A stretch of 64,000 nucleotides of DNA from Leptobrachium leishanense (GCA_009667805.1 CM019066.1:118180690-118244689), one strand, 5' to 3'; counted from the stretch's first letter, positions 44,190-56,663 are shown. Translations and numbers: made by a program. The notes: a model not told the origin generated them from the sequence alone.

Positions 44190-44700
44190 TTTTATTAAGC
44201 CATATAGACGTTTGTATTCTGGACCACTAGGGGCCTCAGAGGACAAGAAACATTAAAGATCAAGCTCTGTGTGAGCTTGCAAAGAAATGAAAACAGACAT
44301 GATTGCCTAAAGACACAGAGATACTAGGGGACCTGTATTAGTGCATTCACTTAAGAGAACCCTATTGTATTGGAGGTTCTCTTATTGCTAAATGTCCCTA
44401 ATCCCCTGTTAGTGGGTGGTGTAAATAATGCTGTAGTTAGGATTGCAAGTGAAAGCCCATTTTACCCCAGTGTTCTATATACACTTCCTATATTGCTAGT
44501 TATTTTCTTTTGATTGATGCACTGCCCCTGAGGAGGTCTGTTTTGCAGATGAAACATGTTGGGCTTCTATTTTCTTAATATTGATTTTATTTGTTATTTA
44601 AATAAATCCTTTTTACTCGGTACCCTGTGGTATTCTCCCATAGTGGAATTTTTTGAGTATCTTTAATCCACTGGCAATAGAGAGTGAATAACCTCTACCT
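44190..44700 (+). mobile_element. PLE-F: isolated PLE-type terminal region
   Basis: No coding is left. The segment carries a hammerhead-like motif (44524-44566), then a T-rich stretch and AATAAATCCTTTTTACTCGG, the same order as the 3' ends of PLE-B and PLE-D. Borders are approximate. Confidence 0.5.
44524..44566 (+). ncRNA. Hammerhead-ribozyme-like motif of PLE-F
   Basis: GCCC, CTGAGGA (44528-44534), stem GTCTG-TTTTG-CAGAT, GAAAC (44551-44555), AT, GTT, GGGC. The 4-bp stem I GCCC/GGGC differs completely from the stem I bases of PLE-B and PLE-D yet still pairs. The only core change is at the tolerant position 7. Confidence 0.6.
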
Positions 44701-45184
44701 ACTTGGAATACTATCCAAGGAGAACCATTTCTTCCACGGGAGTACTTGAAGGACAACTATTCCCCCAAGGAGTTCGTGAGTTTTATATCTGCTGGATTTT
44801 ATTCCATTAACTTTACATATTCTCATTGATTATAGGACATCATATTTCCCGTGTAGATGTTATCTGAATCATGGTAGTTCCTTTCTTTTTATACTAGTAA
44901 CAAACGTTTAGTAAATATGTTCATCAACAAATTCAAACAAAAGATCAAAACTAAGCACTAAGAATGCATGTATGAAGCACCATTGCATTGTATGAAGCAA
45001 ATACAGTACCCTAAAATGTGAAACAAACAGGACCACCTAAGCAAATATCAGGAAATAAAATTATGAAACAACAAACAGAAAAGCAGCAAGTAGCCATAGC
45101 AACTCACAGAGCGGGTTAAGAGAGAGGTAACTGATGTTTCAGCAAACATATGCATTTTTTATGGGTAACCTCAAAATTATGACA
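44701..45184. other. AT-rich spacer
   Basis: No feature recognised. Confidence 0.4.
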
Positions 45185-45188
45185 TTAA

Positions 45189-45624
45189 GGCTAGGGTCAG
45201 AGTGGGGCAGTCGGAACGCGCGTGCAGACGCACTAAATCACGGCGGCAGTAGCAGCACATAACGGCCAATGACGGCCAATATACGCAGTACGGGCGTACA
45301 AAAGTGCGCCGACACCACGCAACCAGCAAATGAACGCATTTTTATCAGAACGTGAAACCGCTGCTACTGACGTACAGAGTGCGCGGCGGCCGCATAGCGG
45401 CGTGTGTGCGTGATTAGGAGACGTCAGACGCTGCTAGTGTGCGGCCAACATAACGTTCAAACAGCCGGATTTCCCTAGACTTCTTTTTACCCCACCGTCA
45501 TGAAATACGTCCAGAATTGCGCATCGTCTGACCACTTAAGCGTATTCCGTGAAAAAATGCGTGCGCAAGCATCGACGTACATTTTTACGGTGGCTGCAGA
45601 AAATGCGCTCATCTGTCCCTAGCC
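45189..45624. mobile_element. 436-bp piggyBac-type MITE, copy 2, with intact TTAA
   Basis: Starts GGCTAGGGTCAGA and ends CTGTCCCTAGCC, flanked by TTAA at 45185-45188 and 45625-45628. It matches copy 1 at 2594-3029 over its full length with scattered changes. This copy defines the target preference of the family. Confidence 0.85.
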
Positions 45625-45628
45625 TTAA

Positions 45629-47660
45629 ATAATGAATATGAAAGAATAACTTGTACAGCTGCATAAATGGTAAGTGATAATTGCAGCATTTCTTTTTAAA
45701 ATGATTGTACAGAAATTATACACATCGCAATTGTCAAATAGAATGGTGCTACATAAAATAATCTAAATCATTTCAGAATTACAAAATATGGCAGAAAGTG
45801 AGACAAGACATGAAGTGAGGTCTTTTAACTTTAGATGAGGAGCAACATCTTTTCTTAATGCTCCCCGTACTAAAATGAAAGATGTGGTATTGTTCGATAC
45901 ACACAGGCACTGAGCATTCCAAATAACATATTCTACAATGGTAGCGTTACTATGCTCGAGTAAAATATATAAGCATTGTGGGCATTGGCTATATTTGAAA
46001 TGGTAAATTGCAGTTCCATTCCTGCTGTAGAAGGTACATTAGACAGCTAATTTAGCAATGGATCTTTAATATTTCATCACATTGATTGTCATTAAAATAT
46101 ATCATGCATTGACTTTCTTAGTGCCATTTTAGCTCACATGGGATTAAAATTATAGAGGACATAACCAAGAGCAGGAAATGGGAAAGAAGAACACATGAAT
46201 GATTTTAATTAAATAGAACACCTTTGTGAATCTTTATCATCTGTTCTCATATGTCCCTTTGTACAGTCATTGTATATTTTACTTAACTTTGCTCTAATCA
46301 AAACTTTTGATTGATCTGCTACTTTCTGTCTTCTCACCACTAGTTTCTTCAGATCTTCAGTTTTTTGAATTTAGTGTGATTAATACAGTAAAGAGAAGCA
46401 AAATTGAACGAGTAAAAACTGATCTTCCCATTTGTTTTAAACATTCACAGTAAATGTTATATAGACTGTGAATGCACACTGTAACAAAAGGAGCAGCACT
46501 CCATGGGCTTCAGTAAAGTTTTTCTTAATATAGATTATGAATGTCACACACTAAACGTGTTCGCTCTCTAATCATGTACCAATTTCAGGTCCATTGCAGC
46601 AATGTAAAATAACAGGTACATATATCTATACATATTGCAACTCAGCACAAGTTACATTCCACCTGACCTGCTGTGGTTTTCCACTTTTTATGTACTCATG
46701 TAATTGTGCGTTATTGTTTATATCCCAAATCCGTGCAGCCTGTGTATACATTGTTGCTATAAGCAACCAAATGCTGTAATGTGAGTGAAAGAAATACAAA
46801 AAAATGTGTATTAGATGTTTAAACAGATCTCTGTACCCCAACTGGGTCACATCTGTTAATGCTGCTCCCTTGCCAGACACCTATTCCGCCAGCAGTCTTT
46901 CATGCCTCCTCCAGGCCTTAGCCGAAGCTGAAGGACAGGTACACTGCATAAGCGGGGATAGCATTCCCCAGAAAAAAGGTAGCATGCAGATCTTGGGGTA
47001 GAGCAGAGAGAGAGGAACTGAGCCTTTAATGACCTAAATATATACATTGCAACCAGGGGCCTAGAGGCCAATGGAAAATTACACCCTGGCATCTTGTTGT
47101 GCTACAACAGAAATCCCTCCCTGACCTCTTGGTGTCTTGGACATAATTAGATTAGGGACAAATAATTGCATTATCTCTGGACACCAAGACACAATATAAA
47201 ACATTCCAACAGAATAATAGCAGATTGTGGGATAAACGGGGGATTCCGATTTTACAGTGTCTGAAAACGAGGCAATGTTTGCTAAAGAAGACAGACAAAG
47301 ACCATTCAAACCTTTCACAGATCTAACACCGATTCTATACAAGGGTGGGGGGGGGGGGCTACAGGGACATAATGTACACAATAATCATATTATCCATAAG
47401 AACAGTAAAATATAGACACACACACTAACAATGTTAACAATAATAATATTCACACATAGCACAGACAACACAAACACCCTGCACCGAGCATTTTAGGTGA
47501 CTTCAATATAGGAGAGGGCAGGGAAACAATGTACAACATCAGACCTGCACCTCCCAAATGCATCTCTAGGTCCATGTACCCCAAGTTCAGAGTGACTCTA
47601 TATGTAGAGCATGATAATACCAATGATATAGAATTACAGTTGGTTGGAAGTATTTTCCAA
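45629..47660. other. AT-rich spacer
   Basis: No gene or repeat boundary could be supported. There is a run of about 14 G at 47345-47358. Confidence 0.4.
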
Positions 47661-47663
47661 TTA

Positions 47664-47727
47664 CATAGTTACATAGTTATATAGGCTGAAAAAAGACATG
47701 CGACCATCGGGTTCAGCCTCTCCAATG
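47664..47727 (-). mobile_element. CR1-type LINE 3' end, 64 bp
   Basis: TTACATAGTTACATAGTTAT followed by GGCTGAAAAAAGACATGCG and CATCGGGTTCAGCC matches the 3' end of the LINE at 29717-31465. It is a severely 5'-truncated insertion. Confidence 0.75.
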
Positions 47728-47734
47728 TGCTACA

Positions 47735-47885
47735 ACTGATCAACATTTCAATAAAGTGTTTTTTTTTTCTAAAAACCTTGATATCCAGGAAACCTGCGGT
47801 GGTTTGGTTGGTAGCAAATGTGAGTTTTACCAGAATGTGCAAATGACTCACATGCTTGGCAATCACTATAGGAATGGACTCCTCA
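47735..47885 (-). pseudogene. PLE-G: tiny Penelope-like RT fragment (tentative)
   Basis: The minus strand reads KLTFATNQTTAGFLDIKVF, resembling the stretch after the PLE catalytic motif (compare NFLDVRIF in PLE-B). Nothing else of the protein is left, so the call rests on about 20 residues. Confidence 0.35.
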
Positions 47886-48565
47886 ATGGTTTATTTTGAT
47901 GAAATTTTGAGATGACCACTCTGGAGTCTGTGAGCTCTCTATTGTCTGCAAGATAACTGGGAGAAGCTGGAGTACTATACCAAGGATATGTAGTTGAAAA
48001 GAAGTCACAGCCACAAAGTGTAGAGGTGCTGCAGATTTGTCAATGTGTGCCAAAAACCCTTAATAATAACCAAGTACACTTATACGATATACATTTCTAT
48101 TTTACAATTAAATTACATTATTTCCTAGCTGTACCACTTGTATGTATTAAGTTGTATTGGTATTGCATGGTGTATTTCAGTGTTTTGCACCATTTTTAAA
48201 TTACGTACAAATAATAAAAAATGAATCGTAACCTTATCATGGCTATTAAGCATTTTGTAAATTTTAAAAATAGAAATTATATTAAATGTTATTAACTCAA
48301 AGAGAAACAGATGTACTAACTGTATAAACATTATAATCAGAACACAATCATTCAATTTAGTTTTCTCAGCAGGGACTGATATGTTTTATAAAAAAAATAC
48401 ACATATTTTATTTTTGCCTGTATAACAAAAGGCCACATATGCTTCGAATCTATAGTTTTTAGAAATGTGACCTATTAAGCAAAAGCTCAATGGACATTTA
48501 CTTTGATTATACCCAAAGAAGAAGTTGCACTGCAATAAAGAAGTTTAACGAACCTCCAGCTTGCA
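47886..48565. other. AT-rich spacer
   Basis: No feature recognised. Confidence 0.4.
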
Positions 48566-48720
48566 TTGCTATTTATTTATTTATAAAGTATTTTACCAGG
48601 AAGAATAGATTGAGATTTCTATTGTTTTCAAGTATGTCCTGGGTTCAAGAACATTATATTTCTGTACCTTCTGTAACAATTCAAAGTAATAAAACAAATA
48701 TACAGATTACTAGTTAGTGT
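48566..48720 (-). repeat. Dispersed repeat with SINE-type tail, uninterrupted copy
   Basis: TTTATTTATTTATAAAGTAT, TTTTACCAGGAAGAATAG and TATGTCCTGGGTTCAAGAAC, then CAAAGTAATAAAACAAATAT. This is the same order as 6186-6298 plus 13170-13240 with the piggyBac element removed. Confidence 0.7.
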
Positions 48721-50210
48721 ATAAACATTGCAAGAGCCACCAGAAAGATTTAATGTCCACTTGCAGGTCACTGTATCAAATGGAGTTAAGCTTAATATCC
48801 AAATTGATCTATTACTGACAATAATATCAGCAACAGCACAATCGTCTATCTATAGTGACCCCGAGTTTGCATATCAGCAGAGGACAACAAAGAGAAGAAC
48901 CACCAAGTCCATGAAACATACCAATATACGCGAGTGTCAGGTTGGTGAAGGGGCAGCTCAGGCAATAGACATTTATAAAAAACATAACATTGCTAGCCAT
49001 TTGGTGCTTGAATTTTAAATCCTTATCAAAATGAATACACTTTGTTTTATTTTTGCAACTGTTATTTTTGATATTTGACAGGGCTGAGCTCCCCCACTTA
49101 TAAAATTTAGAATACTTACATGAGATGTGACATTCCACACATAATTTCTCACTGTCAACAATGTTGGACTTTGGACAAAATGTAGAAGGCTTTATAATAC
49201 CTGAAACTGGGAATATGGAAGGGAAACTAAAGAATGTTGTGAATAAAATCAGATTTTGAAGATTGTCACATTTCTAAATTAATGAAACAGGTAATGCGAA
49301 TCAGCTTTTATGCAATGATTTTGTTATGTTAGTGTTAAAACTTGTTAATGTGCATACTTTAATTGCTGACTTTCTGATATAATAATAATACTATAACTCA
49401 TACCATCCCTACACAGTGTATGAAGCGATTTATAATCTTTCACATAGGCTGTAACAAGGTTTGACTTTCACTTTACTCTATCAATTTGCAAATGCAATGT
49501 AGTTGACATGTTGTACTATTTCCATTAAAAGAGTTAAACTTGCAGCTCAATAATTTCTGTTCTTCATGTATTAACAATTCCATTTAGAAATGTGTTTCCT
49601 TGCATTAGCTATGATTGAGTTTTCTATAATATAGATTCTGGGTTATGTCTTAGGGGAAGTGACCTATGCTTAATTGGCTTGCTCTCTATTGCTATGTAAG
49701 ACATTTTTTTGTTATAGAATGGATTCCGCACAAGGGAGGGAAAGCCAGATGGTGGGAGAAATAGAGATAGCAGGAGACACTGAGTCTGAAAGGTTTTAAT
49801 AGCAGGATGCCACTTTTAAACTTTTATGCTCTTTTGGGGATTCACATTGTCCCTATTACTTAACGGATATATCGGCAAGGCTGTGCTGTACATCTCAATG
49901 GGGTGTTCCATGTTAATTAAAAATTACTTTTAATTCCTCTGTTTCTTGATATAGGGATATTTTTTTCCAGCTGATCTAACTTTGAAGGAGATTGAATATT
50001 TGGATATGTGATATACAAATGCTTAAGTGTACTAGCAAATGTACAATAATCCTATCCTTATGGTAGTAGTTTGTAGAATGTTGGCTACATTCATGTTTTT
50101 TTTAGAAGTAAATGTCTTTAATTTAATGACTGAGTGTATACATAGTTAGTATATACTGCTTACTATGGTAAGCAAAATGTTGTTAGAGATATTTCATAGC
50201 TTCGAAGAAC
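48721..50210. other. AT-rich spacer
   Basis: No gene recognised. A 96-codon open frame at 48728 lacks any motif. Confidence 0.4.
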
Positions 50211-50218
50211 TAAAACGT

Positions 50219-51106
50219 TGATCGGTACGGAGCCCCGACGGTGCCACTCGCAAACTTTTTAGTTAATTCGAGCACACAATGTGTTAAATCACGTGACGTC
50301 CTATCAGAACGAGGGAACGTTTTAAGCTTTTGTGTGAGCACGAGAAAGCTCCATACACCCATCTCAGCCAGAGCTGCAGCCACTCACAGCTCTCCCTGGC
50401 CAGCTGCAGGTGAGTGTTAAGAGCCCTGAAAGACCCATGCCTGAGCAACCAGAGCTGGTGGCTCAGCCCGTTAACATCCCTGTTTGGCATGCACGAGGTC
50501 CCAGGATTGGTATCCTGCATGGCCATAGTAATTTTTTTAATATACTTCTCCCTGTGCTTTTATACATATTTATTATTCTGCTATTATAAGAAGATTGTAA
50601 TATAAATAATAGTAGCATTATAATAATATTAGGATTAGTAAGTAAATAACACCTTTTTTTAAAAAAAACAGTTTTTTATTTACTTAGTAATCCTAATATT
50701 ATTATAAATGCTACTATTATTTATATTACAATCTTCTTAGAATAGCACAATAATAAATATGTATAAAAGCACAGGGAGAAGAAGTATATTAAGAAAAAAT
50801 TACTATGGCCATGCAGGGTATCGATCTAGGGACCTCATGCATGTCAATCCAAATAGGGATGTTAAAGGGCTGAGTCACCAGCTCTGGTTGCTAAGGCAGG
50901 GGTCTTTCAGGGCTCTTAACACTCACCTGCAGCTGGCCAGGGAGAGCTGTGAGTGGCTGCGGCTCTGGCTGAGGTGGGTGTACAGAGCTTTCTCGTGCGC
51001 ACGCGAAGGCTTAACGTTCCCTCGTTTTGATAGGACGTGCGCGCGATTTAACACATTGTGCGCTTGAATTCCAAAAAACGTGGCACCGCCGGCGCTCCGT
51101 AGATCG
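50219..51106. mobile_element. 890-bp palindromic (foldback) element
   Basis: The left arm (50219-50655) and right arm (50662-51106) are inverted copies with scattered differences and almost no loop. The outer ends are GATCGGTACGGAGCCCCG and its counterpart CGGCGCTCCGTAGATCGG. Each arm carries a tRNA-SINE-like stretch: CTGGTGGCTCAGCCCGTTAA and AGGTCCCAGGATTGGTATCC in the left arm, mirrored at about 50805-50890. The target duplication was not resolved. No protein is encoded; open frames in the two arms are mirror images. Confidence 0.8.
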
Positions 51107-51456
51107 GTTATGATAAATGGTGGTTTATTTTCTTCCAAAATAAAAATCAAATAATGGTATAATTTTATATATTCAATTTATTTGAAAGAATAGTAGAATT
51201 AATATCATTTATAAGGTTTGACTATTTTCACCAAAAATAGTGATGCTCAAACTAAATGAATATAGATGCATATATTCACGTATTCATTTCACTGAGCAAT
51301 AAATCGGGACTCATCAATATCTAAAATATTAGCTATTCGTAAAGTCCTACATTAGTTAATATAGATGCATGTGTTTGATATGTGCTTAATGTGAGGTCAC
51401 TTTTCACTATTATTATAACTATATCGGTTGGTGCTATATAAAGTATAACAATAATA
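51107..51456. other. AT-rich spacer
   Basis: No feature recognised. Confidence 0.4.
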
Positions 51457-51460
51457 TTAA

Positions 51461-52679
51461 CCCTTTCGCTGCTGAGGCGTTTCACGCCTCTGTGCTGAGG
51501 TCATATTTACCGGTTTTGCTCATCATGTTTAAATGCGTTTTGAAGGCTTATTTTAGTATATGACCCAGACATATTATATATCGTTCTTTCCGTCAGACTC
51601 GGTAGATTCATAATATGTCATTATTATATGTATACATCATGACCTGTCTGTATATTATAACAAAAAATGCAATAAAATATGAATTTTCAATAATTTACAA
51701 CGTGTAAAGTGTATTTTTTTCACATTTTAACATGCGAGCAATTGCGGTTATATTTTGTATGGGGTCTTTTGTTAAAAAAATTAGATATGGGGTCTCGTTA
51801 CATTTTTTTGGGGGGAAATTACACGATTTTTAACAAACGCACCACATACAAAAATCGTTAGTGCAGCATCATTGTTCACATTATAATTGAAATGGGAACA
51901 ATATTGCTGCATTAACAAACCAAAAAAAAAACTTGTTTATTTTTTTTTTATAATTTTTTTAAATATTTTTTTATTTTTATTTTTAATTTTTTAAAAAAAA
52001 AAAACTTTTTTCACAGTCGTGTTTGGTATCGTTGGAACGGCCATGCTCTGGCCGATCCAACAGTACCAAACTTTAACCCCTATCTGCCATGGATCGGGAG
52101 ATAGGGGGTTCATTGGAACCCCCTATCTCCACCGTTGGTGGCAGCTAGGGGTTAACTCCAGGACTGGCGTCATCGTGCTATGCACGATGACGCCAGTCCT
52201 CAGGGGGAGTTCCCGGAGGCTTGGCCGACATCCAAGATGTCGGCCAGCTCCGGGACAGGATCACGAACCGGCGCTTTTCAGCGCCGATTCGTGAGCCGGC
52301 TCCCCAGGGGTTAATGACAGCCACCATTTGGAAGGGCAGGCTGTGCCCTTCCAAGCGGTGCCTGTCTTAACCCCCTGCTCCCCGGCGATCGGGAGGGAGA
52401 GAGCTGCCCCCCCTCCCTTTCAGGCGCCTCCTCCGCACATGCGGGGGAGGGGGCGCCTGAATTAGATGTCATCGCGTCGCCGCGATGACATCTAATGTCC
52501 CTGCTGGGCTCCCGAGTGCTGGGCTGACATCCAAGATGTCAGCCCGCACCGGGGGGGCGCAGCAATCTGCCGGAATCCGGCGGATTGCTGCCTCCTGTGC
52601 TCGGACGCGCTGAGCGCGTCCGTAGCACAGGAGAACCACTTGGCTGGACGTGCTGAGCGCGTCCATAGCAGCCAAGTGG
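51461..52679 (+). mobile_element. piggyBac-like non-autonomous element, copy B (complete)
   Basis: Flanked by TTAA at 51457-51460 and 52680-52683. The ends are CCCTTTCGCTGCTGAGG and the inverse of GCAGCCAAGTGG, an imperfect inverted pair. The first half is AT-rich. The second half (52020-52640) is a string of hairpins in the same order as copy A, inverted. Examples are the 16-bp stem at 52461-52496 and GGCCGACATC..GATGTCGGCC at about 52222-52246. No coding. Confidence 0.85.
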
Positions 52680-52683
52680 TTAA

Positions 52684-53346
52684 TGATAATAATAATAATA
52701 AAAAAAAATCAACGCTACCCCATAATGTCCTGTTGAGCAGGCAATTAATACAACATTATTATTAAAATAATTCCTACTCTTTCACGCTTTTCTATCATTT
52801 TTATACCCATGCATATCATTAAAAGATATATTTCTGCCCCCTTTTTTTGTAATTCAGTTATTGTGTATTTTCACCAAGAAAAACAAAATAATATGCAGAT
52901 ACACAGAGAAAAAGATGGCAGGGGAATAGGACCCCCAGTACAACAATTTAGTTGGGTGTAGGACAGGAAGCATATTTATATATGTATATGTGTAACAGGG
53001 AAGGAACATAAGTTCTAGGAATACCAGTTCCCTGACCAGAACAACAAATTAAAATTATCAAGAAATAAATTTGTTTGTTACTCATCCATGCTGCATTACC
53101 AACAGATGAGATTGTAAAGCAAGCACTTTGACACCAAATAAAAGGTTGCACAATGCCCCGTGAGCTTGTGTACTTGTGTAAGAGGAGGCAGCTCCATAGC
53201 TTGAGAAAAATTATATGTTGTTTTTTTTGCTTTGGTAACTTTGAAGTAAAACTGTCATGGATTTGCAAGACAGCATAAATAAGAATATAAGGAGTCTCAC
53301 TGTAAGAGAAATGAAAAAAACATAGGGCAGAACTGCATATATCACC
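52684..53346. other. AT-rich spacer
   Basis: No gene recognised. Confidence 0.4.
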
Positions 53347-54202
53347 GATACAGAAACCCCTGCTTGTATAACATGCTCACAGGATATTAATGCATTAAGG
53401 GCACATCAATCAATATACTCAGCCACTGTAATCCACCTGTAGACCTGTGGTGTAGCTGGAAACCGCTGGTGAATCAGCTTTCAGAATCACTGAACACCAT
53501 ATAAGATGCAGGATACAACAAAAAGGCTGGACTAAATAAAAGTATTAAAATCAAATTTAATAAGACATATATGTAACGAAACACGTCTGCGTTTAAGTAA
53601 CTTTCTCAAGGCAAAAAGTCCATAAAACAATCCATTAAACCCTTTTACATATATACCCTCTTAAATGAAAAAATACAGCTGATCCAAATTGAATCTGATC
53701 CGCCCCTTGTTCAATGGTGTCTGACATAATTCCCAGTTCCTGCCACCATATTTGTAGTGCTTTCAAAGTTTCACTGAATGTTAGCTGCAAGATAATACAT
53801 TTCCAGTTCCTGACACCATTTTTGTAGTTCTTTCAAGGTTCCACTGGATATTAGATTCAATTTGGATCAGCTGTATTTTTTCATTTAAGAGGGTATAAAT
53901 ATAAAAAGGTTTGATGGATTGTTTTATGGACTTTTTGCCTTGAGAAAGTTACTTGTATGTAACGAAACGTGTCTGCGTTTATGTTCTATTAAATTTGATT
54001 TTAATACTTTTATTTAGTCCAGCCTTTTTGTTGTATCCTGCATCCTATGTGGTGTTCAGTGATTCTGAAAGCTGATTCACCAGCGGTTTCCAACTACACC
54101 ACAGGTCTACAGGTGGATTACAGCGGCTGAGTATATTGATTGATGTGCCCTTATTGCATTAATATCCTGTGAGCAGGTTATATGAGCAGGGGTTTCTGTA
54201 TC
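53347..54202. mobile_element. PLE-H: palindromic pair of PLE-type ends without coding sequence
   Basis: Left arm 53347-53696 and right arm 53855-54202 are inverted copies. The outer ends are GATACAGAAACCCC and GGGGTTTCTGTATC. Each arm has a degenerate hammerhead-like segment. On the plus strand near 53939 this reads CTTGAGA, the stem GTTAC-TTGTAT-GTAAC, GAAAC and GTGTC, with its mirror near 53580-53620. The centre holds two tandem copies of CAGTTCCTG-CACCAT-type sequence. I infer a PLE from which all coding sequence was lost. A generic foldback element is the alternative. Confidence 0.6.
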
Positions 54203-54482
54203 ATTTAAGAGCCATGAGAATTCCGGTTTGAATAGTCTTCTCGATTTTAAAAACCTGGATAAGGGGTGCTCGACCTGAATTTTTTTAGTTGAGAGGGAAC
54301 ATTTGAATGATCATAGTTCTAGTATGTATAGCTCTAACACAAATTTACTCTTGCGTACATTTTCTTATTCCCATAATTTCACAAATAGAGGATCCCTCCA
54401 AACATGAGAATGACCAGGGCCGCTTTTCATACAAAACAATAGAAATGATAAGAGAACCACCTGCCCCCCAACTTCGTTGTCT
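54203..54482. other. Spacer
   Basis: No feature recognised. Confidence 0.35.
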
Positions 54483-54490
54483 GTCTACAC

Positions 54491-54672
54491 CAGTGTTCCC
54501 CAAACCTGTCCTCAGGACCCTCCGCCTCGCCACTTTTTCCAGATATCTTGAGCACAGCACAGGTGATAGGATTTGCTGCTCAGTGATTGCAGGATTCAGT
54601 CTGCTTTTCCCCAAGGTGATCTGCAAAATCTGGCCTGGTTGAGGTTACCGAGGACAGGTTTGGGAAACCCTG
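54491..54672. mobile_element. 182-bp hAT-type MITE with perfect 8-bp duplication
   Basis: Ends CAGTGTTCCCCAAACCTGTC and GACAGGTTTGGGAAACCCTG are inverted repeats. GTCTACAC flanks it at 54483-54490 and 54673-54680. These ends match a hAT MITE type widespread in vertebrates. Confidence 0.85.
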
Positions 54673-54680
54673 GTCTACAC

Positions 54681-56660
54681 AAGTCAGTCTGCATTCGCAA
54701 TACCGTGCATAAGATTTTTATATTCTGGAAACACTTATTTCAAGTATTCTAATTACTTAAATTGCAATTAAAATTGAGTAACGCATTTAACTACTATAAG
54801 ATCTAGCCATAATAATGATTTCTGCATAGTTTGGTTTGTAATTATGTCTCTATGATATTTTTGTTATCCCACTATGTTGTTTGTTGTTAAACACTGTTCT
54901 TGACAACAAAATATCTGAGACAAATAAGATAGTTTATTAAAGCAAGAGCACGTAATGATGATGATCCATCTGAGAACATATAAGGCAACAACTGCTAAGC
55001 TCAATGCACTGTGGAAGTGAGATCAATTAAAGAATGACATTCATCAAGACTAATAAAAAAAGATCTATTTATTCTGGCTGCTTTGTTTTATCTCGGCTCT
55101 CTTCTCACATCTGTTTGCTCTTCATGTGTGCAGCAGTACAGAATATCAATGGAAATGAATTTGTTTCAGCTAGGACAATCTTTTAAAAAGAAATAATTAC
55201 ATTTCTTGGTACTTGTGGCATGGTCCATTCAAAAGAAAATGTAAGTGCTAAAAGAATTGCAGGGGTAAGACTTCAAATGATACATAATAAATAGGAACTG
55301 GTAAGTTCTCTGTAGCTATGGATCACAGTTAATAATTATTACTTTAAATAAGTGCATTGGAAATACAATTGCATTTGTGACCTTGTAAATTAAAATGCAA
55401 TTGTATGTTTGGACGTTTGCATGTACACATGTGTTGGACTGTTTCAGAGTTTTGACCAAAAATCTCTCAACACTGCCTAAATTACTGTGTTAAGAATCAA
55501 TATCTAAAATAAAAGGTTAAAATAGGTTTACAATATAGATTTGGAGATATATAGTACATTGAAGTGTAAGGCAAAGGTTTTGTAAGTTGCAAGTTTCATG
55601 CTCCACTCACTTTTACTCAAAGAATTCCTGTTGGGGCACATTCCGACCATCAATGAGAGCAGATGTTCTCATATTTCCTAGCTCTTATCTTAAGCACAGT
55701 TTTGTGTTATGTACAACTGGCATGAGGCAGTTTGATTTCTTTGGATAGCTATATGGTTAACTCCTGTGTTAACAATCTTTAAGATTCCTTTGGAGGGAGT
55801 GGGGAACGGCATTCCGGTCTCTGACTATTCCATTTACATAGAACGGTCACCCACTCTATTCCACCATTGTGTGACCGCCTGAATGGTGAAAAAAAACAAC
55901 ATATTTTTTATATCAGTCTCTGAAAATTTAAAATGGCTCTAGTACCTATGCATGTAATGCTATTGGTAGTAACAGGCCAGGTAACCTTTTTACAGTTTGA
56001 TAATCACTTGGCCTGAAATTACAATCACAATTTTAATAGTGATTTGAATATGCAAAATAGAACATTTATATATATTCAAATAAAACTACCATCTGAATAA
56101 AATACATTAATATGATCCTACTAATAATAATATGAATATATCTGGAAATAGAGGAAATCCATATTCTAAGTCTACTATACACTGAAAGTAATTCCATTAT
56201 AAAAGTGAGAATTCTATTTTTATTTTTACTGTTAAAATGTCTTATGTTTTGAGGCCATGTATACATAATTGGCCAATCAGAAAACAGGATTCTCGGACTG
56301 GTCATTTGAGTTCACTTGGCTATACTGTGTTTGGATGTGTTTTTAACTGCATACAGAGTTTATTTTTATTCTGTTGTCAGTCTTGTAAGCTGTATTACTA
56401 ATAATCATTATGGTCTCACAATTAGATACACTGCATGGTCTTGGGCTACATTTATCTATTTTCAGCACATTTAATTGATCTGGCATTTCTGCTTATATAA
56501 TCTTAGTCTGTTGACAAATATTGTGCAAAATAAGAGACACAATGAGGTGCCTAGAACTATTCTTCCCATTAATGTTTCTGTAAATGAATAAATAAGAACT
56601 TGAAATTTATATTTTTAAATCTTCAAAACAGCAACCTGTGAACCAAGTGATTTTTTTTAC
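54681..56660. other. AT-rich spacer
   Basis: No gene or defined repeat recognised. Confidence 0.4.
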
Positions 56661-56663
56661 TAA

